NCBI RefSeq assembly: GCF_023078835.1
Contig: NZ_CP090898.1
Coordinates: 372,001-436,000 of the forward strand
DNA: 64,000 bases
Source: Synechococcus sp. NB0720_010
GTDB taxonomy: Bacteria; Cyanobacteriota; Cyanobacteriia; PCC-6307; Cyanobiaceae
Reading direction: 5' to 3'
Shown here: piece by piece, positions 40,580-48,564 of the stretch
How positions within the stretch are numbered: the first letter of the stretch is position 1
Layout of the letters: the number at the start of each line of letters is the position of its first letter
The notes under the pieces: model-generated
What the model was told of the DNA's origin: nothing
The model's database searches: none
Seen by the model: the letters and a program-made list of their open reading frames with translations, nothing else
Position numbers and translations under genes: made by a program

Positions 40580-41377
40580 GTGCGCTCGCCCCGTGCGTCA
40601 CTACGGATCGCCCGGACGCTGCTGAGCACCCAATACGCCTACATGCTGGAGTACCGCGCCGAGATCGCTCTCTGGGCCCTCTCCGGTGTTCTGCCACTGA
40701 TCATGCTTGGGGTCTGGCAAAACAGCGGTGCGGCCAGTCAGGCGGGCTGGAGTCCCGCACAACTGCGGCATTACTTCGTGGCGGCGTTCATCGTCCGCCA
40801 GTTCAGCGTGGTCTGGCTGATCCATGTCTTTGAAGAGGACGTGGTCAGCGGCAAGTTGTCGCCATTTCTGCTGCAACCGCTCCAACCCCTGTGGCGTTAC
40901 TTCGCGGCACACCTTGCGGAACAGGCCACACGCATCCCCTTTGTGGCCCTCATGCTCCTGGCGTTGAGTGCGGTCGATCCAGGGTTGCTCTGGAGGCCGA
41001 GTCTTCAGGAACTGCTGCTTGGTCTCATCGCCCTGTGGGGTGCGTTCGTCCTGCGGTTTTTGCTGCAAACCCTCAGCAGCATGCTCTGTTTTTGGAGTGA
41101 GCGCGCTGCGGCTTTGGATCGCCTCCTGGTGATTCCCTATCTCTTCCTCTCGGGGCTGGTGGCACCACTCGACACCTTTCCGCCTGCCGTGCAGCGCTTC
41201 GCCCTCGCCACACCCTTTCCAGCGATGGTCGACTTCCCGGCACGGCTGCTTTCAGGGCTACCGGTGGACCTGGGCGGTGGGTACTTGAGCCTGCTGATCT
41301 GGTGCCTGATCCTCAGCCCCCTCTGTTACTGGGGCTGGCAGAGGGGGCTGAGGCGCTACGGAGCCATGGGCGCATGA
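40580..41377 (+). CDS. ABC-2-type exporter permease, first subunit
   Basis: An integral membrane protein of 265 residues with six hydrophobic segments, starting at GTG 40580 two bp after the ATPase stop. The core LSTQYAYMLEYRAEIALWAL, then VWQNSG and a late RLLVIPYLFLSGLVAPLD, is the ABC-2/DUF990 type of exporter permease. It overlaps the second permease by 4 bp (ATGA). The pair forms a heterodimeric pore with the ATPase; the cargo is unknown. Confidence 0.82.
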   Translation: MRSPRASLRIARTLLSTQYAYMLEYRAEIALWALSGVLPLIMLGVWQNSGAASQAGWSPAQLRHYFVAAFIVRQFSVVWLIHVFEEDVVSGKLSPFLLQPLQPLWRYFAAHLAEQATRIPFVALMLLALSAVDPGLLWRPSLQELLLGLIALWGAFVLRFLLQTLSSMLCFWSERAAALDRLLVIPYLFLSGLVAPLDTFPPAVQRFALATPFPAMVDFPARLLSGLPVDLGGGYLSLLIWCLILSPLCYWGWQRGLRRYGAMGA

Positions 41378-42156
41378 GACGCTCCAAAACCCTGGCGATG
41401 CTGCTGCAGTTCTGGCGCAGTTCATTGGAGTCCGAGAGCGAGTACCAGCTCAACCTTGTTCTGGAGTGCCTCTCTGTTTTCGGAAATCTGGCCGGAAGCC
41501 TCTTTGTGCTGTCACTGCTGTTTTCTGGGCAGTCCACCCTTGGGGGCTGGACTTGGAATGAAGCGCTCATCGTCCTCGGGCTTTACACGCTGCTCGATGG
41601 CTTCACGAGCTGCCTGCTCCAGCCGAACCTCAGCAAGATCGTGAACCACGTTCAGCAGGGCACCCTGGATTTCGTGCTGCTGAAACCGGTGGACTCGCAG
41701 CTCTGGCTGTCCCTGCGCTGCTTTTCCCCCTGGGGCGCTCCAGGTTTACTGGCTGGTTGCGTCCTGGTGGTCCTGGGCTTACCCGAAATCCGCCCTCAGT
41801 CCTTGCTCTTGGGTGGACTCTTGCTGGCCAGTGGTGCTGCGATTCTCTACAGCCTCTGGTTCTCACTCGCAGCCCTCTCGATTTGGTTCGTGAAGGTCTG
41901 GAATGCCACTGAAGTGCTCCGCTACACGCTCGTGGCGGGGCGCTACCCGGTGAGTGCCTACCCACCGGCTCTGCGGCTGGTGTTTGTGTTTGTGCTGCCG
42001 GTGGCCTTCATGACCACCGTTCCATCCCAGGCCCTTCTGGGTCAGGGGTCCTGGCACTGGGCCCTGGGATCAGTGCTGATGGCCGCGGGGAGCCTGATCG
42101 CCAGTCGCCTCTTCTGGCAATTCGCGCTGCGCCACTACACGTCAGCCAGCAGCTGA
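41374..42156 (+). CDS. ABC-2-type exporter permease, second subunit
   Basis: A membrane protein of 260 residues with about six helices, ending in HYTSASS. ATG 41374 overlaps the first permease's stop. Typical are LNLVLECLSVFGNLAGSLFV, TLLDGFTSCLLQPNLSKIVNHVQQGTLDFVLLKPVDSQ and later PVSAYPPALRLVFVFVLPVAF. Such three-gene exporters are associated in other bacteria with drug or antibiotic export, but the substrate here is not shown. Confidence 0.82.
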   Translation: MRRSKTLAMLLQFWRSSLESESEYQLNLVLECLSVFGNLAGSLFVLSLLFSGQSTLGGWTWNEALIVLGLYTLLDGFTSCLLQPNLSKIVNHVQQGTLDFVLLKPVDSQLWLSLRCFSPWGAPGLLAGCVLVVLGLPEIRPQSLLLGGLLLASGAAILYSLWFSLAALSIWFVKVWNATEVLRYTLVAGRYPVSAYPPALRLVFVFVLPVAFMTTVPSQALLGQGSWHWALGSVLMAAGSLIASRLFWQFALRHYTSASS

Positions 42157-42170
42157 GTCCAGACCCAGCC

Positions 42171-42199
42171 TTGCATTAGATACACAGTCTGTGTAGGAT
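42171..42199 (+). promoter_or_regulatory. Candidate sigma70 promoter
   Basis: TTGCAT (42171-42176), 17 bp spacer, TAGGAT (42194-42199). The palindrome TACACAGTCTGTGTA overlaps the end of the spacer and the first -10 bases. The 42201 gene would start about at transcription start, so it may be leaderless, or its TTG 42222 may be used. Confidence 0.5.
42181..42195. promoter_or_regulatory. Palindromic operator candidate
   Basis: TACACA-GTC-TGTGTA, a perfect 6+3+6 inverted repeat overlapping the promoter just upstream of a ribbon-helix-helix gene. A partial copy, TACACAGATGT, is at 42463-42473. The likely ligand is the adjacent protein or another regulator. Confidence 0.55.
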
Positions 42200-42200
42200 T

Positions 42201-42458
42201 GTGGGAGGTCCAGGTCAGAGATTGGCCAGCGAACGCCACCAAGTCATCCTGAGCGAGGCCGCGGCGCACTGGGTTCGCGACTTCTCAAAAGAGCAGCGCC
42301 ACTCGATCTCAAAAGCCATCGCCATCCTTGTGGATGAGGCGATCGAGCGTCGTGCAGGCCCCGGCCTCGATGAGACCCCAGACACGGACTTCCGCCAGTT
42401 CCTTCGCGAAAAGTTCTCGATGGACTTCGAGATTTGGTCCCATTCCAAGCGCGGGTAG
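42201..42458 (+). CDS. Ribbon-helix-helix-like regulator
   Basis: A protein of 85 residues if GTG 42201 is used, or 78 from TTG 42222. The stretch SERHQVILSEAAAHWVRDFS, then SISKAIAILVDEAIERR, has the strand-helix-helix spacing of CopG/MetJ-type proteins. The palindrome TACACAGTCTGTGTA overlaps its promoter, so autoregulation is likely (inference). A second gene follows in 11 bp. The acidic C-terminal tail (DFRQFLREKFSMDFEIW) may bind a partner. Confidence 0.7.
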   Translation: MGGPGQRLASERHQVILSEAAAHWVRDFSKEQRHSISKAIAILVDEAIERRAGPGLDETPDTDFRQFLREKFSMDFEIWSHSKRG

Positions 42459-42473
42459 GATGTACACAGATGT
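42434..42473 (+). promoter_or_regulatory. Candidate second promoter with half operator
   Basis: TTGGTC (42434-42439), 16 bp, TAGGAT (42456-42461), then TACACAGATGT (42463-42473), a half match of the upstream palindrome. It lies at the end of the ribbon-helix-helix gene and just before the next gene. Confidence 0.4.
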
Positions 42474-42895
42474 CCCCATCCATGACTCCCTTCTTCCAGT
42501 CTGGAATCAGCCTTGAAACCTCAATCCAGCTCAGCACCTGGCTGGATGCTCGCTTTGGGGCGACGACGGATGAGCAGACGGCGAGCGATCGCCTGGGACG
42601 ACAGGCCGGGTTGCTTGTCGCCCATGACCTGGTCACGGCTCAATACGCAACCAATGGGATGGCCGATGTCTTTGCGGCGATGCATAGCTGTATCGACGAC
42701 TGGCTGGAGACGTCTCCCGTACCGCCAGGGGAACGCCGGCCGATCAAGCGCCGTGCGGTTCGCGCGGGGGTGATCCAGTGCTGGACATCACTGGCCGAGA
42801 TGCGGCCGGATGAGCCCTGCTACCAGGAGCTGATGGAACAAACCTGTGCAGCGGTCATGGTGGCTGAATTGGCGGAGGATCAACCGAGCGCCTGA
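42470..42895 (+). CDS. Hypothetical protein paired with the ribbon-helix-helix regulator
   Basis: A protein of about 141 residues (137 if ATG 42482 is used) with a helical, acidic sequence: QSGISLETSIQLSTWLDARF, GLLVAHDLVTAQYATNGMA, then an Arg-rich RRPIKRRAVRAGV. No known motif is seen. Its start is next to a TACACA half-site, so it may share regulation with the upstream gene. A toxin-antitoxin pairing is possible in arrangement, but the sequence does not resemble known toxins. Confidence 0.6.
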   Translation: MSPSMTPFFQSGISLETSIQLSTWLDARFGATTDEQTASDRLGRQAGLLVAHDLVTAQYATNGMADVFAAMHSCIDDWLETSPVPPGERRPIKRRAVRAGVIQCWTSLAEMRPDEPCYQELMEQTCAAVMVAELAEDQPSA

Positions 42896-42898
42896 GAC

Positions 42899-43351
42899 TT
42901 AGTCCACGAAGCGTTTGTAGAGCCAGCGCACAAAACCACCGATCAAGGGGACAGGGGCAAACGTTGGGCCGACAAAGTCGAAATAGTCGCGGTGATCAAC
43001 GATCAGACCCTGGTCATTGAGCCGCAGTCGCGTCGCGCCCGGATACACGAACTCAATGCCCTTGATCTTCAGCCCCATCGTCCATTCGACAAAAGCGGTT
43101 TGGCCGCTCAGGGCGACGGCGTGCGGAGCCAGGTAGACATCATCGCAACGGTTCACCAGGCCATCCTGGGCATCGAGGTAGGCCTGAAGTCCATCGCGGG
43201 ACTGGGTGGGATCCTCAAAATGCACATCCGGTGCATACACCGCTTTCCATTGCCCATGGCTCGGGGCCGGTGCGCCATAGGGCTTGGTGAACAGCTGACG
43301 CAGGGACTGCTCCGTCAGTGGGAGCTGGAATCCAGAGGAAGAAGCAGTCAC
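42899..43351 (-). CDS. SnoaL/NTF2-like (DUF2358-type) protein
   Basis: A 150-residue protein starting at GTG 43351. VYAPDVHFEDPTQSRDGLQA, VEWTMGLKIKGIEFVYPGATRLRL and LIVDHRDYFDFVG are the strands and turns of the NTF2-like fold, close to cyanobacterial DUF2358-type proteins. A ligand-binding or isomerase-like role is possible. It converges on the 42470 gene (4 bp apart) and follows the lytic transglycosylase gene. Confidence 0.75.
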   Translation of the reverse strand: MTASSSGFQLPLTEQSLRQLFTKPYGAPAPSHGQWKAVYAPDVHFEDPTQSRDGLQAYLDAQDGLVNRCDDVYLAPHAVALSGQTAFVEWTMGLKIKGIEFVYPGATRLRLNDQGLIVDHRDYFDFVGPTFAPVPLIGGFVRWLYKRFVD

Positions 43352-43371
43352 AGCTCAAGGAGCGGGTGCGC

Positions 43372-44292
43372 TCATCCTGACTTCCTGGGAGGAGCGCTGC
43401 GGGGGTGCAACTGCAGGTAGCGATCGACAGGCAGGGGTTGGAGTTGTTCGTAGCCAACCGGAAGCCAAAGATCCCCCTGCTGGGCGTTGTAGTGAATCTC
43501 CCAGTGATAAAGGCCCACCAAGGCCTTGGGATCCTCCTTAATTAAGGAGGCATAGAGGAGAACAGCCTCGCCGTAGAGATCGCTGTTGTTGTAGCCCCAG
43601 AGACCACGGCGAATGTTCTTGAGACCGCCGCGGCGCACGAGATAACGGGCCGCTGCCTGAATCGCATCATGGGGATTACGGATGTCCCCTCGGCCGATGC
43701 CTGGCTCCGCCCAGGTGGTTGGCAAGAACTGCATCGGGCCCTGGGCATTGGCAATGGAGACGCCGTCAATGCGTCCCATCCCGGTCTCCACCAAGTTGAC
43801 CGCCGCGAGCACCTCCCACTCGATCCCTGTCGCGGCTTCGGCCTTGCGGTAGTGGGCGAGTAACTGGGGCAGGGGTTCGGGGGGAATAATCCGCCAGGCC
43901 GGCACCTGGGCAGGGCGGCGTTTGCTCATCGCCAGAAACGCACGTCTCGCCGCCAGGTGCCGTTCGGCCACGGAACGCCAACGGGTTGGGAGTTGATCCA
44001 GGACCGCCTGACTGCGCTGTCGATCAAGCGAGAGAACCCGATAGATCACCTGCTGTTGATGGGCCAAATCCGGGAGTTCGTCCGCTGGCGTCTGCGGATC
44101 GCGCAACTGGCTCTCAAGCGCAGCCAGTCGACGCGCGGTCTCGCTTGCAGCACGCGGAACCGTTGGGTAACTGCGGGGTTGCCGCCGCGGCGCGGCGGCG
44201 GGAGCAGCATTGCTTTGGGCCTCGTTGGGGGAGGCACAGGCCACCAGTCCTGCCAGGGCTGCAGCAAGAACCAAGCCAACGGATCGGGTCAT
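43372..44292 (-). CDS. Lytic murein transglycosylase lipoprotein
   Basis: A 306-residue protein with a lipoprotein signal (lipobox LVACAS, Cys near residue 19), a charged linker, then an SLT-type lytic transglycosylase domain: IEWEVLAAVNLVETGMGR (catalytic Glu), SIANAQGPMQFLPTTWAEPG, NPHDAIQAAARYL and WGYNNSDLYGEAVL. It cleaves peptidoglycan glycan strands in the periplasm during wall turnover or cell division. It is divergent from a methyltransferase gene. Confidence 0.88.
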   Translation of the reverse strand: MTRSVGLVLAAALAGLVACASPNEAQSNAAPAAAPRRQPRSYPTVPRAASETARRLAALESQLRDPQTPADELPDLAHQQQVIYRVLSLDRQRSQAVLDQLPTRWRSVAERHLAARRAFLAMSKRRPAQVPAWRIIPPEPLPQLLAHYRKAEAATGIEWEVLAAVNLVETGMGRIDGVSIANAQGPMQFLPTTWAEPGIGRGDIRNPHDAIQAAARYLVRRGGLKNIRRGLWGYNNSDLYGEAVLLYASLIKEDPKALVGLYHWEIHYNAQQGDLWLPVGYEQLQPLPVDRYLQLHPRSAPPRKSG

Positions 44293-44350
44293 GGATTCAG
44301 GGCCGCTGCGCCCATGCCTACAGCAGACTGCAGCGACCGATCAATCAGCC

Positions 44351-45010
44351 ATGACCGTTCTGGTGCTGGAGGAGTCCCAGAGGCGCAAGTGGGACGGATC
44401 CGATGACGTCCTGTTTTATGCCGAGCCGCGGCTGGTGCATCACCTGGACCAGGCCTTCCGCACACGGCTCACCGCGCTCTACACAGAGCGGATTCCAAAG
44501 AACGCCGTAGTGCTGGATTTGATGTCCAGCTGGGTCTCACACCTTCCAGAGGACAAGGCCCTCGAGCGGGTGATCGGGCACGGTTTAAACGAGAAAGAAC
44601 TCGCGGCCAACCCCCGCTTGGATAGCTACTGGCTGCAAAACCTCAACCAAAACCAGGAACTACCACTACCCAGCAGCAGCGTGGACGCCACCTTGATCGT
44701 CGCCGGCTGGCAGTACCTCCAATATCCCGAGGCCATCGCCAGTGAACTGCTGCGGGTGACGCGGCCTGGCGGTCAGGTGATCGTTGCCTTCTCCAACCGG
44801 ATGTTCTTCACCAAAGCACCCCTGATCTGGACCGATAGCAGCGATCAGGACCATCTCGATTACGTCGCAGGGGTCCTGGAGGCCCAAGGCTGGCAGTCAA
44901 CCGAGCGAATCGCAGAAACCACAAAGGCCGCTGGCGTGATGGGGCTGCTCGGTCAGCCGGGTGACCCGTTCTTTGCCGTGATCAGCCACAAACCAAACCA
45001 GCTGCCTTAA
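44351..45010 (+). CDS. SAM-dependent methyltransferase-like protein
   Basis: A 219-residue protein. The class I methyltransferase fold is visible as VVLDLMSSWVSHLP (motif I region), VDATLIVAGWQYLQYPEAIASELLRVTRPGGQVIVAF and a late PFFAVISHK. The glycine-rich SAM loop is unusual (LDLMSSWVS) compared with the standard GxGxG, so binding should be tested. ATG 44351 gives the proper start. It overlaps the convergent 45007 gene by 4 bp. The substrate is unknown. Confidence 0.78.
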   Translation: MTVLVLEESQRRKWDGSDDVLFYAEPRLVHHLDQAFRTRLTALYTERIPKNAVVLDLMSSWVSHLPEDKALERVIGHGLNEKELAANPRLDSYWLQNLNQNQELPLPSSSVDATLIVAGWQYLQYPEAIASELLRVTRPGGQVIVAFSNRMFFTKAPLIWTDSSDQDHLDYVAGVLEAQGWQSTERIAETTKAAGVMGLLGQPGDPFFAVISHKPNQLP

Positions 45011-45204
45011 GCGGCCCAATCGCGGTCGCGCCCCAAGGGAGCTGGAGCGTTCGTTGGTTCGTCCGCGGAGTAGGCCAACTCGAGGATCAAGCGCTTGGCC
45101 TTCTGGCGCAGACGGCGCCGATGGCTAAGAAAGGCCCGCACCAGTTGAAGACCCACCACTCCGTAGAGCAGCAAGAGCGCGGCGTTGGCAACGGCAGCAA
45201 GCAT
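45007..45204 (-). CDS. Small single-helix membrane protein
   Basis: A 65-residue protein from ATG 45204 with one helix near the N-terminus (LAAVANAALLLLYGVVGLQLV), then a basic segment (RRRLRQKAKRLILELAYS) and a polar C-terminus ending in DRDWAA. A longer frame is open upstream but lacks sense. It overlaps the methyltransferase gene by 4 bp at the ends. Function unknown. Confidence 0.6.
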   Translation of the reverse strand: MLAAVANAALLLLYGVVGLQLVRAFLSHRRRLRQKAKRLILELAYSADEPTNAPAPLGRDRDWAA

Positions 45205-45352
45205 GCGGCAGCCCCAAAGGTGGGTCCATGAGAACCGCTTCATGGAGAGCGGGCAATCAATCGAGAGAAAGTTTTTTGATTTGGCTCTGCAACGCTGTCG
45301 CCCAGGGCACCCGGTCACTCGCGTAGGTTGAAGGCTGGTACAGGGCCTTCAG

Positions 45353-45589
45353 ATGACAGCGAGTTCAGAAGGTCTAACGATTGGTGAGCTGGAGTCCAAA
45401 TACTTCCTCTACCGCAAGGCCCTGAAACAGCTGCTGCTCGAAGGACGTTCGACCGCCGGCATCGAAAAAACCCTGGTCTGGAGCAGGCTCGAGACCCTGC
45501 ACAACTGCCTTCCCCGTCAGTACAAGGCACCGGACCAGATCCGCTATCAGCTCCAGCGGGAGATTCAACGGGAGAGCACGGCCAGCTAG
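45353..45589 (+). CDS. Small conserved-looking protein
   Basis: A 78-residue soluble protein (ATG 45353), rich in helix-forming residues: IGELESKYFLYRKALKQLLL, then IEKTLVWSRLETLHNCLPRQY. The codon use and helical pattern suggest a real gene. It lies upstream of the sugar-kinase-like gene but 67 bp apart. No function recognised. Confidence 0.6.
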   Translation: MTASSEGLTIGELESKYFLYRKALKQLLLEGRSTAGIEKTLVWSRLETLHNCLPRQYKAPDQIRYQLQREIQRESTAS

Positions 45590-45656
45590 GCCGGTCCTCT
45601 CGAACAGCTGACCCCGAGTCCTCAGGACAAGGCTGTTTCCGTGACAGCGTCATTCG

Positions 45657-46763
45657 ATGGACGCCGCTCTCCTGGAGGCCGCTGAGGTCTTTCATCCCCC
45701 AGGGACCGTGTTGCAGGTCAGCCCCCTGGGCAGCGGCAATGTCAACGACACTTATCTCGTCGAGACCGCTCGCGGAGCGTATGTCTTGCAGCGGATCAAC
45801 ACCGCTGTTTTTGGCTCACCGGAGCAGGTGATGCGCAACCTGCTCACCCTGCAGGCGCATATCGCAGGGAAGGAGCAGCCACCGCAGAGCTCCCGCTGGG
45901 AGCACCCGCAGTTGCTGGCGCCAAGGGGCTCAGCCGATCCCTGGCATCGCTGCCAAGAGGGCAAGGTCTGGCGCTGCATGAGCTTCATCGGCCAGGCCCG
46001 CAGCGTTGATGCGATTGAGGATGAGCGGCAGGCCTACGAACTGGGCCGGGGGCTCGGTCGCTTTCATCAACTGATCCACGACCTCCCCACCGAGACTCTC
46101 CACGACACCCTCGAGGGGTTCCACATCACCCCTCGCTACCTCGATCAGTACCGGCAGGCGCTGGTACGCACACAAGCCGAGCCCTGCGAGGACACCGACT
46201 TCTGCATTGCCTTTATTCGCGAGCGCGAAGGCTTCTGCTCCGTCCTCGAGCAGGCCAAGGAGCGCGGCGAACTGCAGGAGCGGCCGATTCACGGTGATCC
46301 CAAGATCAACAACGTGATGCTGGACACAGAGACGGGCGAGGCCGTCGCCCTGATCGATCTCGACACGGTGAAACCAGGACTGGTGCAGTACGACATCGGA
46401 GATTGCCTGCGCTCCTGCTGCAACCGGGCTGGCGAGGAGGCCAGCAGCCCCGATCAAGTCAGTTTTGATCTGGGATTAGCCGAAGCCATCCTGCGGGGCT
46501 ACCTCGAGGCGGCCGGTTCGATGCTGACGGCATCGGATCGTCGCTTCATCCCCGAAGCCGCTCGACTGATCAGCTTCGAACTAGGTCTTCGCTTCTTCAC
46601 GGATCACCTCAATGGCGATGCCTATTTCAAGGTGAAGACGCCCGGACAAAACCTCAAACGCGCCCGCGTGCAATTTGCACTCACCCAGAGCATCGAAGAG
46701 CAGTGGGAGTTGCTGCAAACGCTGCTGGTGGGCCTGAGCAACCAGGCCCCTGCTGCCCTGTAA
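45657..46763 (+). CDS. Phosphotransferase (APH family), N-acetylhexosamine 1-kinase-like
   Basis: A 368-residue kinase of the aminoglycoside-phosphotransferase fold. An N-terminal ATP-binding lobe (GSGNVNDTYLVET) precedes the catalytic IHGDPKINNVMLD and the metal-binding IDLDTVKPGLVQYDIGDCLR. The layout is that of NahK-type sugar kinases rather than antibiotic-resistance enzymes. It probably phosphorylates a sugar at C1. The next gene is a DOMON-like protein starting 3 bp after its stop, so both are likely in one transcript. Confidence 0.82.
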   Translation: MDAALLEAAEVFHPPGTVLQVSPLGSGNVNDTYLVETARGAYVLQRINTAVFGSPEQVMRNLLTLQAHIAGKEQPPQSSRWEHPQLLAPRGSADPWHRCQEGKVWRCMSFIGQARSVDAIEDERQAYELGRGLGRFHQLIHDLPTETLHDTLEGFHITPRYLDQYRQALVRTQAEPCEDTDFCIAFIREREGFCSVLEQAKERGELQERPIHGDPKINNVMLDTETGEAVALIDLDTVKPGLVQYDIGDCLRSCCNRAGEEASSPDQVSFDLGLAEAILRGYLEAAGSMLTASDRRFIPEAARLISFELGLRFFTDHLNGDAYFKVKTPGQNLKRARVQFALTQSIEEQWELLQTLLVGLSNQAPAAL

Positions 46764-46765
46764 CC

Positions 46766-47314
46766 GTGCTTCGCCTGCAGCCCTTTCAACACGAAGCGTT
46801 CCTCCAGGACTGCAGTGTTGAAGCGAATCTCGTTCTGTGCGATTCCGAGCTGCAACTGCAGTTCAGGTTGCAGGGCCCAAGCGATCAACTGGTTTGCCCG
46901 GAAGCAACAGCCGAGCCCAAGCGTGTAGACGGTCTTTGGCAGAGCACCTGCCTCGAAGCTTTTTTTGGCGTTCCGGGCCAGCGTCCCTACTGGGAGTTCA
47001 ACCTCAGTCCCAGTGGTGATTGGAACCTCTACAGGCTGGAGGACTACAGGCAGGGGTTGGCCATCGAAACGGGGATCCAGGTCAAAGGAATCAACAGCCG
47101 CCGGCAGGAACTGGATTCGGCCTTGATCCTGGAGTCCGAGGTTTGCCTGGATCTGAAGAAAGCCTTTGAGCAACTGGAATGCTCTCTGACGGCCGTTGTC
47201 GCGTTACACCACCAGGGATGCAGCTTTTGGGCGTTGAAGCACTGCGCCAGTGAAGCCGATTTTCACCGGCGCGAAAGCTTCAGCATCACGGCAAAACAAT
47301 CCGCTCAAGACTGA
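46766..47314 (+). CDS. DOMON-like domain protein
   Basis: A 182-residue protein starting at GTG 46766, just after the kinase stop. The strand-rich sequence contains LWQSTCLEAFFGVPG, YWEFNLSPSGDWNLYRLEDYRQG and a late FWALKHCASEADFHRRESF, the pattern of cyanobacterial and proteobacterial DOMON-like proteins. The domain may bind a ligand such as a sugar. Its place next to a sugar-kinase-like gene supports carbohydrate metabolism, weakly. Confidence 0.75.
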   Translation: MLRLQPFQHEAFLQDCSVEANLVLCDSELQLQFRLQGPSDQLVCPEATAEPKRVDGLWQSTCLEAFFGVPGQRPYWEFNLSPSGDWNLYRLEDYRQGLAIETGIQVKGINSRRQELDSALILESEVCLDLKKAFEQLECSLTAVVALHHQGCSFWALKHCASEADFHRRESFSITAKQSAQD

Positions 47315-47395
47315 TTACAAAACCGAAGAAATTCACACGCTTTGAAAGCGAAACGTTCTTTTCAGTAGCGTGCGCTACATCAACGTCTGTCCGGT

Positions 47396-47581
47396 GTGAA
47401 TGTCACCCACTGCGGAGAAGAGCACCTGGTCAGCATGACCACGGCTGAAGCTTCCCAGCTGGTCGATGCCTGCGCCTTGCTTCTTCTGGCATCGAAAACG
47501 ACCCCGGATTGCCAACTCAAGCCCGAGATGGCTGCGGTGTTGCAGACCGTCTTCGAGCACCTCAGCACCCACGTCGTCTAA
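47396..47581 (+). CDS. Small hypothetical protein
   Basis: A frame of about 61 residues from GTG 47396, with a helical C-terminus (LVDACALLLLASKTTPDCQL, then KPEMAAVLQTVFEHLSTH). An internal ATG would give 48 residues. Codon use fits the region. It lies 20 bp before a DUF2499 gene. Function unknown. Confidence 0.5.
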   Translation: MNVTHCGEEHLVSMTTAEASQLVDACALLLLASKTTPDCQLKPEMAAVLQTVFEHLSTHVV

Positions 47582-47601
47582 GCGGCCGCTAGAAACGGCC
47601 C

Positions 47602-47901
47602 ATGCACGCACTTTCCCTACCCACCTGGTGGATCCATGTGGCCTCAGTGTTGGAGTGGGGACTGGCCATGCTGGCCATTCAACGGTGGGGCCAACGGCGC
47701 GGAGAGCCGGAGTGGAACTGGCTAGCGCTGGCCATGGTTCCAGCGTTGATCAGTGCCATGGCCGCCTGCACCTGGCACCTCTTCGATAACGCCCAGGAGC
47801 TCTACGGACTGGTCGTGCTGCAGGCCGGCTGCACCGTCCTTGGCAACGCTGCCATGGCTCTGGCGGCCTGGAATCTCCAGCGCAAGCGGGCAACCCTGTG
47901 A
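47602..47901 (+). CDS. DUF2499 (Ycf49-like) membrane protein
   Basis: A 99-residue protein with two or three hydrophobic helices. ALSLPTWWIHVASVLEWGLAM at the start and SAMAACTWHLFDNAQEL in the middle are the Ycf49/DUF2499 pattern found in cyanobacteria and plastids. It overlaps the next gene, a DUF3593 protein, by 4 bp or less. The pair is common in cyanobacteria; the role is unknown but membrane-located. Confidence 0.82.
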   Translation: MHALSLPTWWIHVASVLEWGLAMLAIQRWGQRRGEPEWNWLALAMVPALISAMAACTWHLFDNAQELYGLVVLQAGCTVLGNAAMALAAWNLQRKRATL

Positions 47902-48233
47902 TGAACGGGCTGATCCAAGCTCTGAGCGCTGGTCTGAGCCAACTCGGGAGTGTTGATCCCTCGCCCCTGTTCGCGGCCTCACTGTTCCCTTACCTGGCCT
48001 TTCTCTGGTGGGCCTGGAAGTCCAAACGCGTTCCACCCCTGGCCCTCTGGGGCTTTGGCTTCACCTTGATCTTTGTCTTGATCACGATTGCAGCGGCCCT
48101 GCTGGCCGAAGGGCTCTACGGCCGTCAGTTGGCCGATGTGGATCCACTGCATGGGGGCGCAGAGCTGTTCTTGACCGTCAGCAACGTGATGATCCTGCTG
48201 GGATTCATGCCCAAGGGGGTGAACAAGTCTTAA
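47898..48233 (+). CDS. DUF3593 membrane protein
   Basis: A protein of about 111 residues. After a short lead, DPSPLFAASLFPYLAFLWW, then LIFVLITIAAALLAEGLYG and LTVSNVMILLGFMPKG form three helices typical of DUF3593. GTG 47898 or ATG 47901 may start translation. It is the second gene of a pair with DUF2499 and lies about 60 bp ahead of psaK. Function unknown. Confidence 0.8.
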   Translation: MMNGLIQALSAGLSQLGSVDPSPLFAASLFPYLAFLWWAWKSKRVPPLALWGFGFTLIFVLITIAAALLAEGLYGRQLADVDPLHGGAELFLTVSNVMILLGFMPKGVNKS

Positions 48234-48291
48234 GCGAAGGGGGCCATTGGCCTGCGCCGCTCGGAAGATGAGGTGTCACCCAAAGATTTCG

Positions 48292-48549
48292 ATGCTCGCT
48301 CCTCTGCTGGCTATCGCCCCCGCCTCCGTGGCCTGGTCTCCCAAGGTGGGCCTGGTGATGATCATCGCCAACGTGATCGCCATCGGCATCGGCAAGGCCA
48401 CCATCAAGTACCCCAACGAGGGTGCACAGCTTCCCAACGCAGCCATGTTTGGCGGCATGAGCCACGCCGCTCTGCTGGCCACCACCTCCTTCGGTCACAT
48501 CCTCGGCATGGGCGCGATCCTCGGCCTGGCCGCCCGCGGCGTGGTCTGA
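48292..48549 (+). CDS. psaK: Photosystem I subunit PsaK
   Basis: An 85-residue protein with two transmembrane helices. VAWSPKVGLVMIIANVIAI and the conserved loop KYPNEGAQLPNAAMFGGMSHAALLATTSFGHILGMGAI identify PsaK, a peripheral PSI subunit of the thylakoid that binds chlorophyll and helps energy transfer to the core. ATG 48292 is chosen because the family starts shortly before the first helix. A strong terminator follows at 48576. Confidence 0.93.
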   Translation: MLAPLLAIAPASVAWSPKVGLVMIIANVIAIGIGKATIKYPNEGAQLPNAAMFGGMSHAALLATTSFGHILGMGAILGLAARGVV

Positions 48550-48564
48550 TCCACGCTCCTTCGT

